Assembly: GCF_003466125.1 (NCBI RefSeq)
Contig: NZ_QSOC01000009.1
Coordinates: 1-51,454 of the forward strand
Direction of reading: 5' to 3'
From: Collinsella sp. TM10-22
Lineage (GTDB): Bacteria; Actinomycetota; Coriobacteriia; Coriobacteriales; Coriobacteriaceae
DNA length: 51,454 nucleotides
The position numbers and the translations under genes are program-made. Shown one piece after another: positions 41,986-50,766 of the stretch. How positions within the stretch are numbered: the first letter of the stretch is position 1; every line of letters begins with the position of its first letter. The notes under the pieces are model-generated. The model had not been told where the DNA came from and did not search any database. It saw only the letters and a program-made list of their open reading frames with translations.

Positions 41986-43875
41986 CTAGGCCTTGGCGGC
42001 CTCGGCGTCGGCAGGAGCTTCAGCGGCAGTGGCGCGACCGTACTCGGCCTTGCCCATCTCGGACCACTCGGGCTCCTCATCAGGCATGGAGCCGGCCTCC
42101 TTGCCGAAGAACTCCTTGAGGCAGTTGACGGCGACGATGAGGCCCAGGACCATCAGCAGGACGGCGAAAACGAGCTGCAGGCCCTTGGTGGCGGCGACGG
42201 AAACGGCGGCCGTGGTGGCGGTAGCCGGGATGGTGCCGAAGAAACCGTAGGCCTGGACGGCGGTCATGCAGCCCATGGCGCTCTGGACCAGCGAGGTGAA
42301 GGTGCAGCAGAGCAGGAAGGCGACGGGCACGTAGAGCATCCAGCCCTTGCGGCCGGTGCACTTGCAGAACACGGCGAGGGTGATCATGGTCATACCGCCG
42401 AGCAGCTGGTTGGAAGCACCAAAGAGCGGCCAGATGTTGGCATAGCCACCAAAGGCAAGGGCGAGACCGGGAAGCAGGGTGACGACCGTGGCGAACCAGG
42501 GGTTGCCGAGAACCTTCATGTAGCCGGCCTTGGACTCGATGGCCAGGGCGTCGTTGGTCTGGGCAAAGAACTCGGAGAACGAGGTGCGGGCGATGCGGGC
42601 GACGGCGTCGAGCGAGGTCAGGGCCAGAGCGGAAACGTTCATGGTCATGAAGACGGTAGCGAGCGTACCGTCAACACCGAAGGCCTGCATACCGCGGGAG
42701 ATGCCAGCGGCGAAGATCTGGAACGGGGTGGAAGCGACACCGGCGTTGAGGGCGCCAGTACCGGCGGTGTTCATATCGGAGAACATGATGCCGGCGACGA
42801 TGATGGCAAGGATGCCGACGAAGGACTCGACGATCATGGCGCCATAACCGACCTTGACGGCGTCCTGCTCCTTCTCGACCTGCTTAGAAGAGGTGCCGGA
42901 AGAAACGAGGCTGTGGAAACCGGAGAGAGCACCACAAGCGACGGAGACAAACAGGACCGGGAACATCATGCCGGAGGCAGTGGAGAAGCCGGTGAAGACC
43001 GGAGCGGTGATAGTGGCCTGGCCGTTAACGCCCAAGACGACGATGCCGAGGACAGCGCAGGCGATCATGACGATCATCATGATGGAAGTGAGGTAGTCAC
43101 GCGGGGTCTTGAGCATCTGGATGGGCATAGCGCCAGCGAAGACCAGGTAGACCATGACGACGGCGAACCACTGGAACTTATCCAGGTAGACCGGGAACTG
43201 CATACCGACGGCGAACATGAGAACCATGAGGACCACGCCGGTGACGAACTCGGTAGCACCGGTGAGGTTGAACTTCTTCTGGGCCCAACCAAAGGCGATA
43301 GCGACGAAGGTGAACAGGATGGAGATGGTGCCAGCGCAGCCAGCGGCATAGGACTTGGTGAAGTCGATGGCACCGGTAGCGGCGCCAGAAGCGTCAACGG
43401 CCGGGGTGAACATGAACGTCTTGCAGACCATGTCGGTGAAGGCGGCGATGACGATGATGCAGAACAGCCAGCAGAACAGCAGGAACAGGCGACGGCCGGT
43501 CTTGCCGATGTACTTCTCGATGAGCTGGGCCAGGGACTTGCCGTTGTTCTTCATCGAAGCGTACAGAGCACCAAAGTCGTGGACGGCGCCAAAGAAGATG
43601 CCGCCGACGAGGACCCAGAGCACGACGGGCAGCCAGCCAAAGGCCATGGCGACGATCGTACCCGTGACAGGGCCAGCACCGCAGATCGAGCTGAACTGGT
43701 GCGAGAACGCGGTAAAGGCGGAGACGGGCGAGAAGCTCTTGCCGTCCTTCATGCGCTTGGCCGGCGTGAGGGCCTCTTTGTCAACGCCCCACTTGTTGGC
43801 CAGCCAGCGGCCGTAGCCCAGATAGCCACAGGCGAGCACCGCCGCGGCCACAACCATGAGCAAAACTCCGTTCAT
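41986..43875 (-). CDS. cstA: CstA/BtsT-family carbon starvation transporter
   Basis: A 629-residue membrane protein with many helices. Family hallmarks: GYGRWLANKWGVD near residue 20, SHQFSSICGAGPVTGTIVA near 58, GGIFFGAVHDFGALYASM near 92, and LFGASNQLLGGMTMI near 480. Members take up pyruvate or peptides, often on carbon limitation. The C-terminal ~35 residues are Ala/Glu-rich. The ATG (43873-43875) has AGGAGG and overlaps the stop of a leader ORF (TAATG). Confidence 0.93.
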   Translation of the reverse strand: MNGVLLMVVAAAVLACGYLGYGRWLANKWGVDKEALTPAKRMKDGKSFSPVSAFTAFSHQFSSICGAGPVTGTIVAMAFGWLPVVLWVLVGGIFFGAVHDFGALYASMKNNGKSLAQLIEKYIGKTGRRLFLLFCWLFCIIVIAAFTDMVCKTFMFTPAVDASGAATGAIDFTKSYAAGCAGTISILFTFVAIAFGWAQKKFNLTGATEFVTGVVLMVLMFAVGMQFPVYLDKFQWFAVVMVYLVFAGAMPIQMLKTPRDYLTSIMMIVMIACAVLGIVVLGVNGQATITAPVFTGFSTASGMMFPVLFVSVACGALSGFHSLVSSGTSSKQVEKEQDAVKVGYGAMIVESFVGILAIIVAGIMFSDMNTAGTGALNAGVASTPFQIFAAGISRGMQAFGVDGTLATVFMTMNVSALALTSLDAVARIARTSFSEFFAQTNDALAIESKAGYMKVLGNPWFATVVTLLPGLALAFGGYANIWPLFGASNQLLGGMTMITLAVFCKCTGRKGWMLYVPVAFLLCCTFTSLVQSAMGCMTAVQAYGFFGTIPATATTAAVSVAATKGLQLVFAVLLMVLGLIVAVNCLKEFFGKEAGSMPDEEPEWSEMGKAEYGRATAAEAPADAEAAKA

Positions 43876-43955
43876 TACATTTCCTCCTCTAAAAAGAACT
43901 TCCTAGACATAAAAAATGAGGGCCGTCGGTTGCGCTCGACGGCCCTCATCTTCAT
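43875..43955 (-). CDS. Short leader ORF upstream of cstA
   Basis: An ATG at 43953-43955 (or 43947-43949) opens a 24-26-codon frame ending MSRKFFLEEEM at a TAA that overlaps the cstA ATG. It begins on the 5' arm of the terminator hairpin and contains the cstA Shine-Dalgarno sequence. It has an unusual density of Arg and Phe codons. No strong ribosome site precedes it; translation is a hypothesis. Confidence 0.35.
   Translation of the reverse strand: MKMRAVERNRRPSFFMSRKFFLEEEM
43911..43949 (-). terminator. Terminator in cstA leader (attenuator-like)
   Basis: ATGAGGGCCGTCG (43916-43928) pairs perfectly with CGACGGCCCTCAT (43937-43949), and on the minus strand TTTTTT follows. It is an intrinsic terminator placed between the cstA promoter and the cstA start codon. 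Confidence 0.8.
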
Positions 43956-44071
43956 CAGCCGCCCGTTATCGTACGGGCTAGCTGTATGTGCTAACCCGCA
44001 TCAGATAATTACTACGCTGATAATGTTTAGCTGATGCGTGAACATGTCTAAGAAATCCTCTTCGATCATGA

Positions 44072-44096
44072 TGTGAACGTTCCGTGCGTGTTCACA
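44072..44096 (-). promoter_or_regulatory. Inverted-repeat operator in cstA leader
   Basis: TGTGAAC (44072-44078) and GTTCACA (44090-44096) form a 7-bp inverted repeat with 11 bases between, ~20-45 bases downstream of the -10. Spacing differs from the CRP consensus. It may be a repressor site or an RNA hairpin. A larger imperfect repeat (GCATCAG...CTGATGC, near 44000-44037) lies further down. Confidence 0.5.
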
Positions 44097-44116
44097 TCCC
44101 CCAGTGGATGAAAAGC

Positions 44117-44145
44117 AGTATGAAACTTTAGTTACCTAAAGTCAA
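44117..44145 (-). promoter_or_regulatory. cstA promoter
   Basis: On the minus strand TTGACT (44140-44145) and CATACT (44117-44122) are separated by 17 bases, in an AT-rich stretch. The leader to cstA is then ~230 bases long. The rest of 44146-44312 shows no gene. Confidence 0.7.
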
Positions 44146-44312
44146 CGTACAAATGTAATGAATTTTCAACTTTTTTGAAATTTACGGTATAGAACGCCAC
44201 TGACCTCGGACTTTACCCGACAAAAGTTTTTGCATGAGAAATACCCCTGAGAGCCGCGGGAGCCGGACGCTGTCGACGCCAAACGAACCCCCACGCCGCA
44301 TCGGGACAGAAA

Positions 44313-44470
44313 GGTCCCCGGCACTGCCCGGGCGCCAGCGGCCACATATGAACTTTATCGCGAGTTCCGCACGAACAGGAGGCCACTTAATGTGGCCTCC
44401 GTCGTGAGCAGGACTGTCCGAGCAGGAAAGTTCATATGTGGCCGCTGGCGCCCGGGCAGCGCCGGGGACC
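44313..44470. repeat. Nested hairpin element, copy 3
   Basis: 44-bp arms (44313-44356 and 44427-44470) with one mismatch (A44323/C44460) enclose a 70-base core (44357-44426) nearly identical to copy 2. The right arm ends 12 bases before the stop codon of the TsaB-RimI-TsaD gene. Here the neighbouring genes are in tandem, not convergent, so it is not simply a bidirectional terminator. Confidence 0.92.
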
Positions 44471-44482
44471 GCACGAGCACGA

Positions 44483-46867
44483 CTACAGCGTCATGTTCGG
44501 ATCGGCGTCGACGTCGAACGGCGAGATTTCTCCTCGGTCGAATTTACGGCGAGCGACCTCCGCGATCATGGCGGCGTTATCGGTGCATGCCGAGAGAGGC
44601 GGCACCGTTACGCGAATCCCCTGACGTCCAAGCTTCTTGATCATCATCTCGCGCAGATGCGGATTAGCCGAGACGCCGCCGCCGATGCAGTATTCCTTGC
44701 ATCCGGTGGCATGCAGGGCGTTTTTGGCCTTCTTGTACTGAACGTCAAAGACGGCTGCCTCAAACGAAGCCGCCAGATCGGGCAGGTGAATCGTGCGCCC
44801 GGCCTTGGTCTCCTGCTCGATGTAGAGCGTCACCGCCGTCTTGAGGCCCGAAAGCGAGAAGCGATAGTCCCCCCTGCTGTTAAGCGCACGGGGGAAATCG
44901 ATCGCCTTGGGGTTGCCCGTCTCGGCAAGCTTGGAGATGATAGGGCCTCCGGGATAGCCAAGACCCAGTGCCTTTGCCACCTTGTCGAAGGCTTCGCCCA
45001 CGGCGTCGTCGAGCGTCTCGCCAAGCACTTCATAGTCGCCCCATGCCTTCACGTGCACGAGCATGGTATGACCGCCCGAGACGAGCGTGAAGATAAACGG
45101 CGGCCTGAGATCGGGCTGCGCCAGCAGGTTGGCGAACAGATGGCCCTCCAGATGGTTGACGCACACGAGCGGCTTGCCGGCGGCATAGGCAAAGCCCTTG
45201 GCGAAGGCGACGCCCACTACCAGAGCACCCACCAGGCCCGGACCCTGCGTCACGCCAACAGCGGCGAGTTCGCTCGGCGCGATGGCTCCACCCTCAAGAC
45301 CAAGCGATGCTGCGGCATCCTCGAGCGCCGCATCCACGACACTCACAATCACCTCAACGTGTTTGCGCGAGGCGATCTCGGGCACCACGCCGCCAAAGCG
45401 GGCGTGAAAATCAATCTGTGTCGACACCTGGTTGGCCAGCATATTGCCATCCGCATCGATAATCGCCACGGCCGTCTCGTCGCAGGAGCTCTCGATAGCG
45501 AGCACTAGGCGGCGGCGCTCAATTTCGGCACGCTCCCCCTCGGAGCGCCCAGGCGCAGGCAGCGGCCATACGCGCTGCTCTGCCGCCGTCGGCTCGGGCG
45601 AAGCATTATCGACCGGAAGCACCAGGGGCAGCGGAGCCGTCATGACGATGGCGTCCTTGCCGGCACCATAGTAGCCGCGGCGACGGCCAGCCTCGGTAAA
45701 GCCCAGAGCGTTATAAAGCGCGGTCGCTCCCTCGTTACCGTCCTCGACCTCGAGCGAAGCCGTAGTGCAGCCGAGCATCTGGGCATCATAGCTCACATGC
45801 GACAGCAGCTTGCGGGCAATGCCCTCACGGCGATGTGCCGGGTCGACGGCGACATCCAGAATCTGCACATCACCGTCCACGACCATACCGCCGGCAAGGC
45901 CCAGCAGCTTGCCGTCGTCGTGTGCCACCCACCAACTACGCGGCGCAGCGACGTCCTCGCCCAGTTCGGACAGGAACATGCCCGGCGTCCATGCCTCGTG
46001 TCCGGCACCTTCAAAGCAGGCAGCCTCCAGCGCGCTTGCGCCCTCGGCATCCGCCGCGCCCATGGGACGGAACTGCAGATGACGACCGGCGAGCTCATCG
46101 GCAACACCCGTAATTTCGCTCTGCGCACTCTCGGCAAGACCAAGACGCTTGCGCTCGTTTTCCTCGGCATCCGAAAGGCGCGTGTAAATCGGCAGGACGC
46201 GGGCCGGATCGCCGTCACCCGCAGCGTGCGCGAGCAGCAAGCCCTCGCCCGAAGGCCACCACAGGTCGCGCTCCACGCAGCGGGCGGCCTCGTCCTCACC
46301 CAGCAGCTTGCCATAGCGCACTAGACCGTCACCGGTCAGCTGAACCTGGCCCCAGTCCGCTGCTTGGCGCCACTCATCGAGCGCCACGGCGGCCTTGACC
46401 ACGTGTTCGCGCTCAAATTGACGCTCGGGACCCTCATCGACCAGCATATACAGCGCCGGATATACCTCACCGCGCATAGCATCGGCCAAGATACCAAGCT
46501 TGCCGCGCACGCCAGCCTTCCACGCCGTCCAAGCGCAAGCGTCGAGCGTCGACACGCCCAGCAGCGGAACATTGGCACCACGCGCGAGGCCCTTGGCAGT
46601 GGAGATGCCGATGCGCACACCCGTAAAGGACCCCGGGCCGCGGCCGACCACATAGCAACCAACATCGCTGCGATCCAGACCGGCTTGAGCCAGCACGCCA
46701 TCAACGGTATTCACGAGCTCAACGTTGGCGTGACGGCGACACATGTGGTCGCCACTCACGAGCTTCGTCTCACCCGTCTGCCCATCAATCCAGCTTGCCG
46801 CGCAGGCAAGCATGTCAGTCGAGGTATCGAGCGCCACCACCAGCGCGTTGTCGTTATGCAAGCTCAT
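44483..46867 (-). CDS. TsaB-RimI-TsaD triple fusion, tRNA t6A synthesis
   Basis: A 794-residue fusion. Residues ~1-235 are TsaB (VVALDTSTDMLACA; GRGPGSFTGVRIG; SAKG-type helix). Residues ~255-415 are a RimI-type GNAT acetyltransferase (LDVAVDPAHRREGIARKLL near 355; ALYNALGFTEAGRRRGYY). Residues ~440-794 are TsaD (LAIESSCDETAVAII; GGVVPEIASRKHVE; metal ligands in NHLEGHLFAN; GGGVSANPHLREM). TsaB and TsaD form the N6-threonylcarbamoyl-adenosine (t6A37) complex with TsaE; RimI acetylates ribosomal protein S18. ATG 46865-46867 overlaps the tsaE end by 14 bases. Two-part fusions are known; all three in one chain is uncommon to my knowledge. Confidence 0.93.
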   Translation of the reverse strand: MSLHNDNALVVALDTSTDMLACAASWIDGQTGETKLVSGDHMCRRHANVELVNTVDGVLAQAGLDRSDVGCYVVGRGPGSFTGVRIGISTAKGLARGANVPLLGVSTLDACAWTAWKAGVRGKLGILADAMRGEVYPALYMLVDEGPERQFEREHVVKAAVALDEWRQAADWGQVQLTGDGLVRYGKLLGEDEAARCVERDLWWPSGEGLLLAHAAGDGDPARVLPIYTRLSDAEENERKRLGLAESAQSEITGVADELAGRHLQFRPMGAADAEGASALEAACFEGAGHEAWTPGMFLSELGEDVAAPRSWWVAHDDGKLLGLAGGMVVDGDVQILDVAVDPAHRREGIARKLLSHVSYDAQMLGCTTASLEVEDGNEGATALYNALGFTEAGRRRGYYGAGKDAIVMTAPLPLVLPVDNASPEPTAAEQRVWPLPAPGRSEGERAEIERRRLVLAIESSCDETAVAIIDADGNMLANQVSTQIDFHARFGGVVPEIASRKHVEVIVSVVDAALEDAAASLGLEGGAIAPSELAAVGVTQGPGLVGALVVGVAFAKGFAYAAGKPLVCVNHLEGHLFANLLAQPDLRPPFIFTLVSGGHTMLVHVKAWGDYEVLGETLDDAVGEAFDKVAKALGLGYPGGPIISKLAETGNPKAIDFPRALNSRGDYRFSLSGLKTAVTLYIEQETKAGRTIHLPDLAASFEAAVFDVQYKKAKNALHATGCKEYCIGGGVSANPHLREMMIKKLGRQGIRVTVPPLSACTDNAAMIAEVARRKFDRGEISPFDVDADPNMTL

Positions 46868-47360
46868 CTTGTACAGCCTTATCAATCAAATGGGAAAGCT
46901 CCATTGCGCGGTCACCGTGCGCCTCAAGCGTTATCGTTCGCACGTCGCTGTCGCCCTCATCACGCCTGAGCGTCACCGAAAGATACTCATCCGTCAGCTC
47001 GTCCTGGAATTGTTCGCCCCATTCCAGCAGGCAAGCACCCTCATAGCCCAGCACATCGAAAATGCCCGTATCCTCGAGCTCGTAGGCATGCTCCAGGCGG
47101 TATAGATCAAAGTGAAACAGCGGAATACGACCTTGATCGTGAACGGCCATGAGGGCGAACGTAGGGCTCGTAACCATATGCCCATCGCCCAGCCCGCGCG
47201 AGACGCCCTTGGTAAAGTGAGTTTTGCCCACTCCCAGGCCACCGGTCAGGATGAGCACATCGCCGTCCTCAAGGCACGGTGCAATTAGCTCGCCAAAGTA
47301 CTCCGTATCGGCAGCGCAAGTCGTTTTGTAAGTACCTACCCCCAGGCGCTCCAGGGACAT
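46854..47360 (-). CDS. tsaE: t6A synthesis ATPase TsaE
   Basis: A 168-residue P-loop ATPase of the t6A complex, binding TsaB-TsaD. Walker A GGLGVGKTHFTKG near residue 40, then SPTFALM and LFHFDLYRLEHAYEL near 83, and LLEWGEQF, all typical. It is slightly longer than usual through its C-terminal tail. It lies directly upstream of the fusion gene encoding its partners. Confidence 0.95.
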   Translation of the reverse strand: MSLERLGVGTYKTTCAADTEYFGELIAPCLEDGDVLILTGGLGVGKTHFTKGVSRGLGDGHMVTSPTFALMAVHDQGRIPLFHFDLYRLEHAYELEDTGIFDVLGYEGACLLEWGEQFQDELTDEYLSVTLRRDEGDSDVRTITLEAHGDRAMELSHLIDKAVQDELA

Positions 47361-47372
47361 ATATGCTCCTTA

Positions 47373-47993
47373 TTATTCCGAGGCGTCCTCTGGCGCGGAA
47401 TGTCGCTCCAGATAGTCGCCCAGCATCTTAAAGTCTTCCTCCAGCAGCTCCTGCCACGCCGGATTGCGCAGCGCTGCTGCCGGATGGAACGTGGGCATTA
47501 CCACAAAATGCCCCATCTGGTGGAACCTGCCGCGCAGCTTAGTAATGCCAATCTCGGTCTTTAGCACAAAGTGCGTCGCGGGGTTGCCGAGCGTCACAAT
47601 AATATCGGGCCAGATGCTTCGAATCTGCTCACGCAAAAATGGCGAGCAAGCCAGCACTTCCTCGGGGCGCGGATTGCGGTTTCCCGGCGGGCGGCACTTA
47701 AGCACGTTGGCAATGTAGACGTCTTCGCGTTTGAGCCCCGCCAGCGACAAAATGCCGTTGAGGTCCTCGCCTGCCGCCCCCACAAAGGGCTCGCCCTGCA
47801 AATCCTCATTGCGGCCCGGCGCCTCGCCAATAAACATCACGCGAGCGCGGGGGTTTCCAACGCCAAACACGATATTGTGACGCGACTGGTAGAGCTGGCA
47901 GAGGTGACAATCGCCCAGAACGGCCTCAATTTCCTCGAGTGCGACCTCACGTGGTGTCTGATGGGTATGGCCGGGGATGTGCATGACGCCCAT
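47373..47993 (-). CDS. Family 4/5-type uracil-DNA glycosylase (Fe-S)
   Basis: A 206-residue base-excision repair enzyme removing uracil from DNA. The first cluster cysteines are in CHLCQLYQSR near residue 28, GEAPGRNEDLQGEPFVGAAG is the uracil-binding/active motif near 58-77, NVLKCRPPGNRNP contains further ligands, and FHPAAALRNP near 175 is the C-terminal intercalating motif. ATG 47991-47993 has AGGAG 6 bases ahead and lies 9 bases after the alr stop; the upstream extension is not family-like. Confidence 0.93.
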   Translation of the reverse strand: MGVMHIPGHTHQTPREVALEEIEAVLGDCHLCQLYQSRHNIVFGVGNPRARVMFIGEAPGRNEDLQGEPFVGAAGEDLNGILSLAGLKREDVYIANVLKCRPPGNRNPRPEEVLACSPFLREQIRSIWPDIIVTLGNPATHFVLKTEIGITKLRGRFHQMGHFVVMPTFHPAAALRNPAWQELLEEDFKMLGDYLERHSAPEDASE

Positions 47994-48001
47994 AGCGGCT
48001 C

Positions 48002-49147
48002 CTACACGTAGACCTTGTCGAGACGCATGCCAAAGCCGCACGCGACCTCGTAGTTAATCGTTCCGCGCAGTCGGGCCATCTCGTCCATGGTAATCTCGGC
48101 ATCTCCATCGCGGCCGACAATGATCATCTCGTCACCATACTCGGCCTCGGGAATCTCGTGTGCCGGGTTGGACTGAATGGCGACCATAAACTGGTCCATG
48201 CAGATATTGCCAACCTGATGCACGCGCTCGCCGCGATACAGCACGTCCATACGATTGGAAAGCGTACGCGAAAGGCCATCGGCATAACCGATCGGAAGGG
48301 TGCAGATCTGAACGCGCGTGCGCGGGACGCGGTAGGTAAAGCCGTAGCCCACGCCCTCGCCCATCGCGGGATGCGCCACGCGCGTCACGCGCGCGTGGAC
48401 GCTCATGACGGGATCGAGCTGCATCACGCGGCCACTCAGCTCGCACGGCTGCATGCCATACAAGCCGACGCCGGCGCGAATCATATCAAAATGCATCGAG
48501 GGGTCGAGCATCGAGGACGGCGTGTTGGCGCAGTGCACGATACCGCACTCAAAGCCCGCATCCTTAATGGCCTGAACGGCCTCGGTAAAGCGCTGACACT
48601 GCAGTTTGTAGTCCCAGCCCGAAGGTTCATCGGCCGTGGCGAAGTGCGTAAATACGCCGTCGCACTGAATACCGCGATGGAAACTGATACCGCGTACAAA
48701 GTCGAGCACCTGTGTGTAGTGAACGCCGATACGATTCATGCCCGTCTCGATGGCAAGATGGTACTTGCCCACCTTGCCCGCCGCGACGGCGTATTCGCCA
48801 TACGCAAGAGCAAAGTCGGACGTATAGACCGAGGGCATGATATCGAACTCGAGCAACGTCGGAATGGCCTCGATAGGAGGCTCGCTTAGGATGAGGATGG
48901 GTTTCGCAATCCCGCCCTGTCGGAGCTCAACGCCCTCGTTAACCGTCGCCACGGCAAACATGTCGGCACCGGCCGAATACATGATCTTGGCGCACTCAAC
49001 AGCTCCATGACCATAAGCATCGGCCTTGACCACGCAGCACAGGCGCTGACGCGGATTCAACAAGTTCTTATAGGCCCTCGTGTTGCGACGGAGCGCCCCG
49101 CGGTCGATCTCGACCCAGGACCAGCGCGTCAAATCGGCTTTATTCAT
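48002..49147 (-). CDS. alr: Alanine racemase
   Basis: A 381-residue pyridoxal-phosphate enzyme making D-alanine for peptidoglycan. The PLP lysine is in CCVVKADAYGHG near residue 41, the catalytic tyrosine is in GYGFTYR near 268, and PIGYADGLSR follows. Length is standard. It starts 3 bases after the nnr stop, so it is in the same operon. Confidence 0.96.
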   Translation of the reverse strand: MNKADLTRWSWVEIDRGALRRNTRAYKNLLNPRQRLCCVVKADAYGHGAVECAKIMYSAGADMFAVATVNEGVELRQGGIAKPILILSEPPIEAIPTLLEFDIMPSVYTSDFALAYGEYAVAAGKVGKYHLAIETGMNRIGVHYTQVLDFVRGISFHRGIQCDGVFTHFATADEPSGWDYKLQCQRFTEAVQAIKDAGFECGIVHCANTPSSMLDPSMHFDMIRAGVGLYGMQPCELSGRVMQLDPVMSVHARVTRVAHPAMGEGVGYGFTYRVPRTRVQICTLPIGYADGLSRTLSNRMDVLYRGERVHQVGNICMDQFMVAIQSNPAHEIPEAEYGDEMIIVGRDGDAEITMDEMARLRGTINYEVACGFGMRLDKVYV

Positions 49148-49149
49148 GA

Positions 49150-50766
49150 TTAGTCATCCGACCCTTCGTCCATGATTCCCAGATCTTCGAGCGCGTCCTT
49201 TGCCGCCAGCTCCATGGCAGGACCGATCAAGTCGATAAGATCGGTTGCGATAACGCTCTTCTCACCATACTCCGTCGCCGCGGCAAAACCGGCGTAGCTG
49301 TGAAGTGCGACGGCGTACGAATACAGCAACTCCCAACGATCCATCTCGTCGCGCATGGTGGCAAGCGTGCCGGCCAAAATACCCGCCAGAACATCACCCG
49401 AACCGGCAGTTGCCAGAGAAGCCGGACCCGAAAGTGGCAGCAGCACGCGCTCAACACCACAGATAGCCGTCGTCGGCCCCTTGGCAATGACCACCAGATT
49501 GTCGGAGCCTGCAGCCCAAACAACCTTCTGCGCGGCCGCAATCGCGGTACCAAGGTCGTTCACCTCGTCACCGGCAACCAGACGCGAAAGCTCACGATAG
49601 TGCGGTGTCATAACCAACGGCTGCTCACGGCGATACATCTCGGGGTTACTATCAATACCGTCAATGGCAATCTTAGCAAGGCAGTTGAGTGCATCGGCGT
49701 CCAAAATTAGCGGTACATCAAGCTCGAGCAAGCCCGAAACCACCTGCATAGCGCCGGCAGATGTCGTCATACCGGGACCGCACAGCACGCAGCAGTACTT
49801 CTTTGCGATCTCGCACACCGTCATGCGCGCAGCGGCGCCAAAGGAGCCGCGGGAATCAGACGGAATAGCAAAGACGGGAATCGAAGGAAGTGCCATGCGA
49901 ATAAGATTGGCACAGGCGTCAGGAGCCGCGACTGCCACGTAACCAGCACCCGCGCGAGCTGCAGACTTGGCCGCCATAATGGCAGCACCAGGATATTGCG
50001 CAGATCCGGCGACAATAAGCACAGAGCCACGGGAATACTTATCGATATTCGATGGTAGCGGAGCAAAGTAATCAACTAAGTCACCGGGCTCGACAATCTC
50101 GGCGGCGTGGTCGACATCATCGATGACCTCGTCAAGACGGTCGTAAAGATTGCCGCAGATCAAATCGCCAGCATACTCAGGGCCATCAGCGCTATACAGA
50201 CCAATCTTGGGCGCAATCATCGTCACCGTGCGCTCGGCACGAATGCAGTCGTCATCAACAACGCCCGTCTCGGCATTCAGGCCCGAGGGGACATCAATGG
50301 ATACGACACAATCGGCGCATTCATTGACCGTAGGAATCCAAATGGAGAACGGCGCACGCAGATTCCCGTGGAAACCGGTACCAAAAATGGCATCGACAAC
50401 AACATCGGCCTTATCGATCAAAACCTCGAGTTCGTCACGCGAGGGACCGACGCAAACGTGCACATCGCGGCAGGCAGTTCGACGAGCAACATGACGTGCC
50501 AGAGCAGCAGGAATCTCATCCGGCTCAACCGGAGAAACGATATCCACGTCCACACCCTTGTGGCTCAGGATATCGGCGGCAACCCAACCGTCGCCGCCAT
50601 TATTACCAAAACCGACCAGAACGAGAACCCGATCGGGATTGAGCTTCAAGACCTCGTTGGCGGCAAACTCACCCGCTAGCTCCATAAGCTCGGCCTTCGA
50701 AGTCCCTTCGCGTTCGATGATGTCCTCGAGACGAACGACTTCTTCGGTACTCAAAACCGGTTTCAT
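49150..50766 (-). CDS. nnr: Bifunctional NAD(P)H-hydrate epimerase/dehydratase
   Basis: A 538-residue repair enzyme that restores damaged NAD(P)H hydrates. The N-terminal ~215 residues are the epimerase (GFGNNGGDGWVAADIL near 52; DAIFGTGFHGN near 128). The C-terminal ~290 residues are the ADP-dependent dehydratase (YSRGSVLIVAGSAQYPGAA near 243; LDADALN near 350; ATAGSGDVLAGILAG near 450). The ATG directly follows the acpS stop codon. Confidence 0.96.
   Translation of the reverse strand: MKPVLSTEEVVRLEDIIEREGTSKAELMELAGEFAANEVLKLNPDRVLVLVGFGNNGGDGWVAADILSHKGVDVDIVSPVEPDEIPAALARHVARRTACRDVHVCVGPSRDELEVLIDKADVVVDAIFGTGFHGNLRAPFSIWIPTVNECADCVVSIDVPSGLNAETGVVDDDCIRAERTVTMIAPKIGLYSADGPEYAGDLICGNLYDRLDEVIDDVDHAAEIVEPGDLVDYFAPLPSNIDKYSRGSVLIVAGSAQYPGAAIMAAKSAARAGAGYVAVAAPDACANLIRMALPSIPVFAIPSDSRGSFGAAARMTVCEIAKKYCCVLCGPGMTTSAGAMQVVSGLLELDVPLILDADALNCLAKIAIDGIDSNPEMYRREQPLVMTPHYRELSRLVAGDEVNDLGTAIAAAQKVVWAAGSDNLVVIAKGPTTAICGVERVLLPLSGPASLATAGSGDVLAGILAGTLATMRDEMDRWELLYSYAVALHSYAGFAAATEYGEKSVIATDLIDLIGPAMELAAKDALEDLGIMDEGSDD

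Noticed and set aside
41902..44034. 710-codon plus-strand ORF opposite cstA
   Set aside because: Antisense shadow of a clear membrane transporter; Gly/Glu/Asp-rich composition without domains.
44072..44096. CRP binding site
   Set aside because: TGTGA and TCACA are 15 bases apart instead of 6, so it does not fit the CRP consensus.
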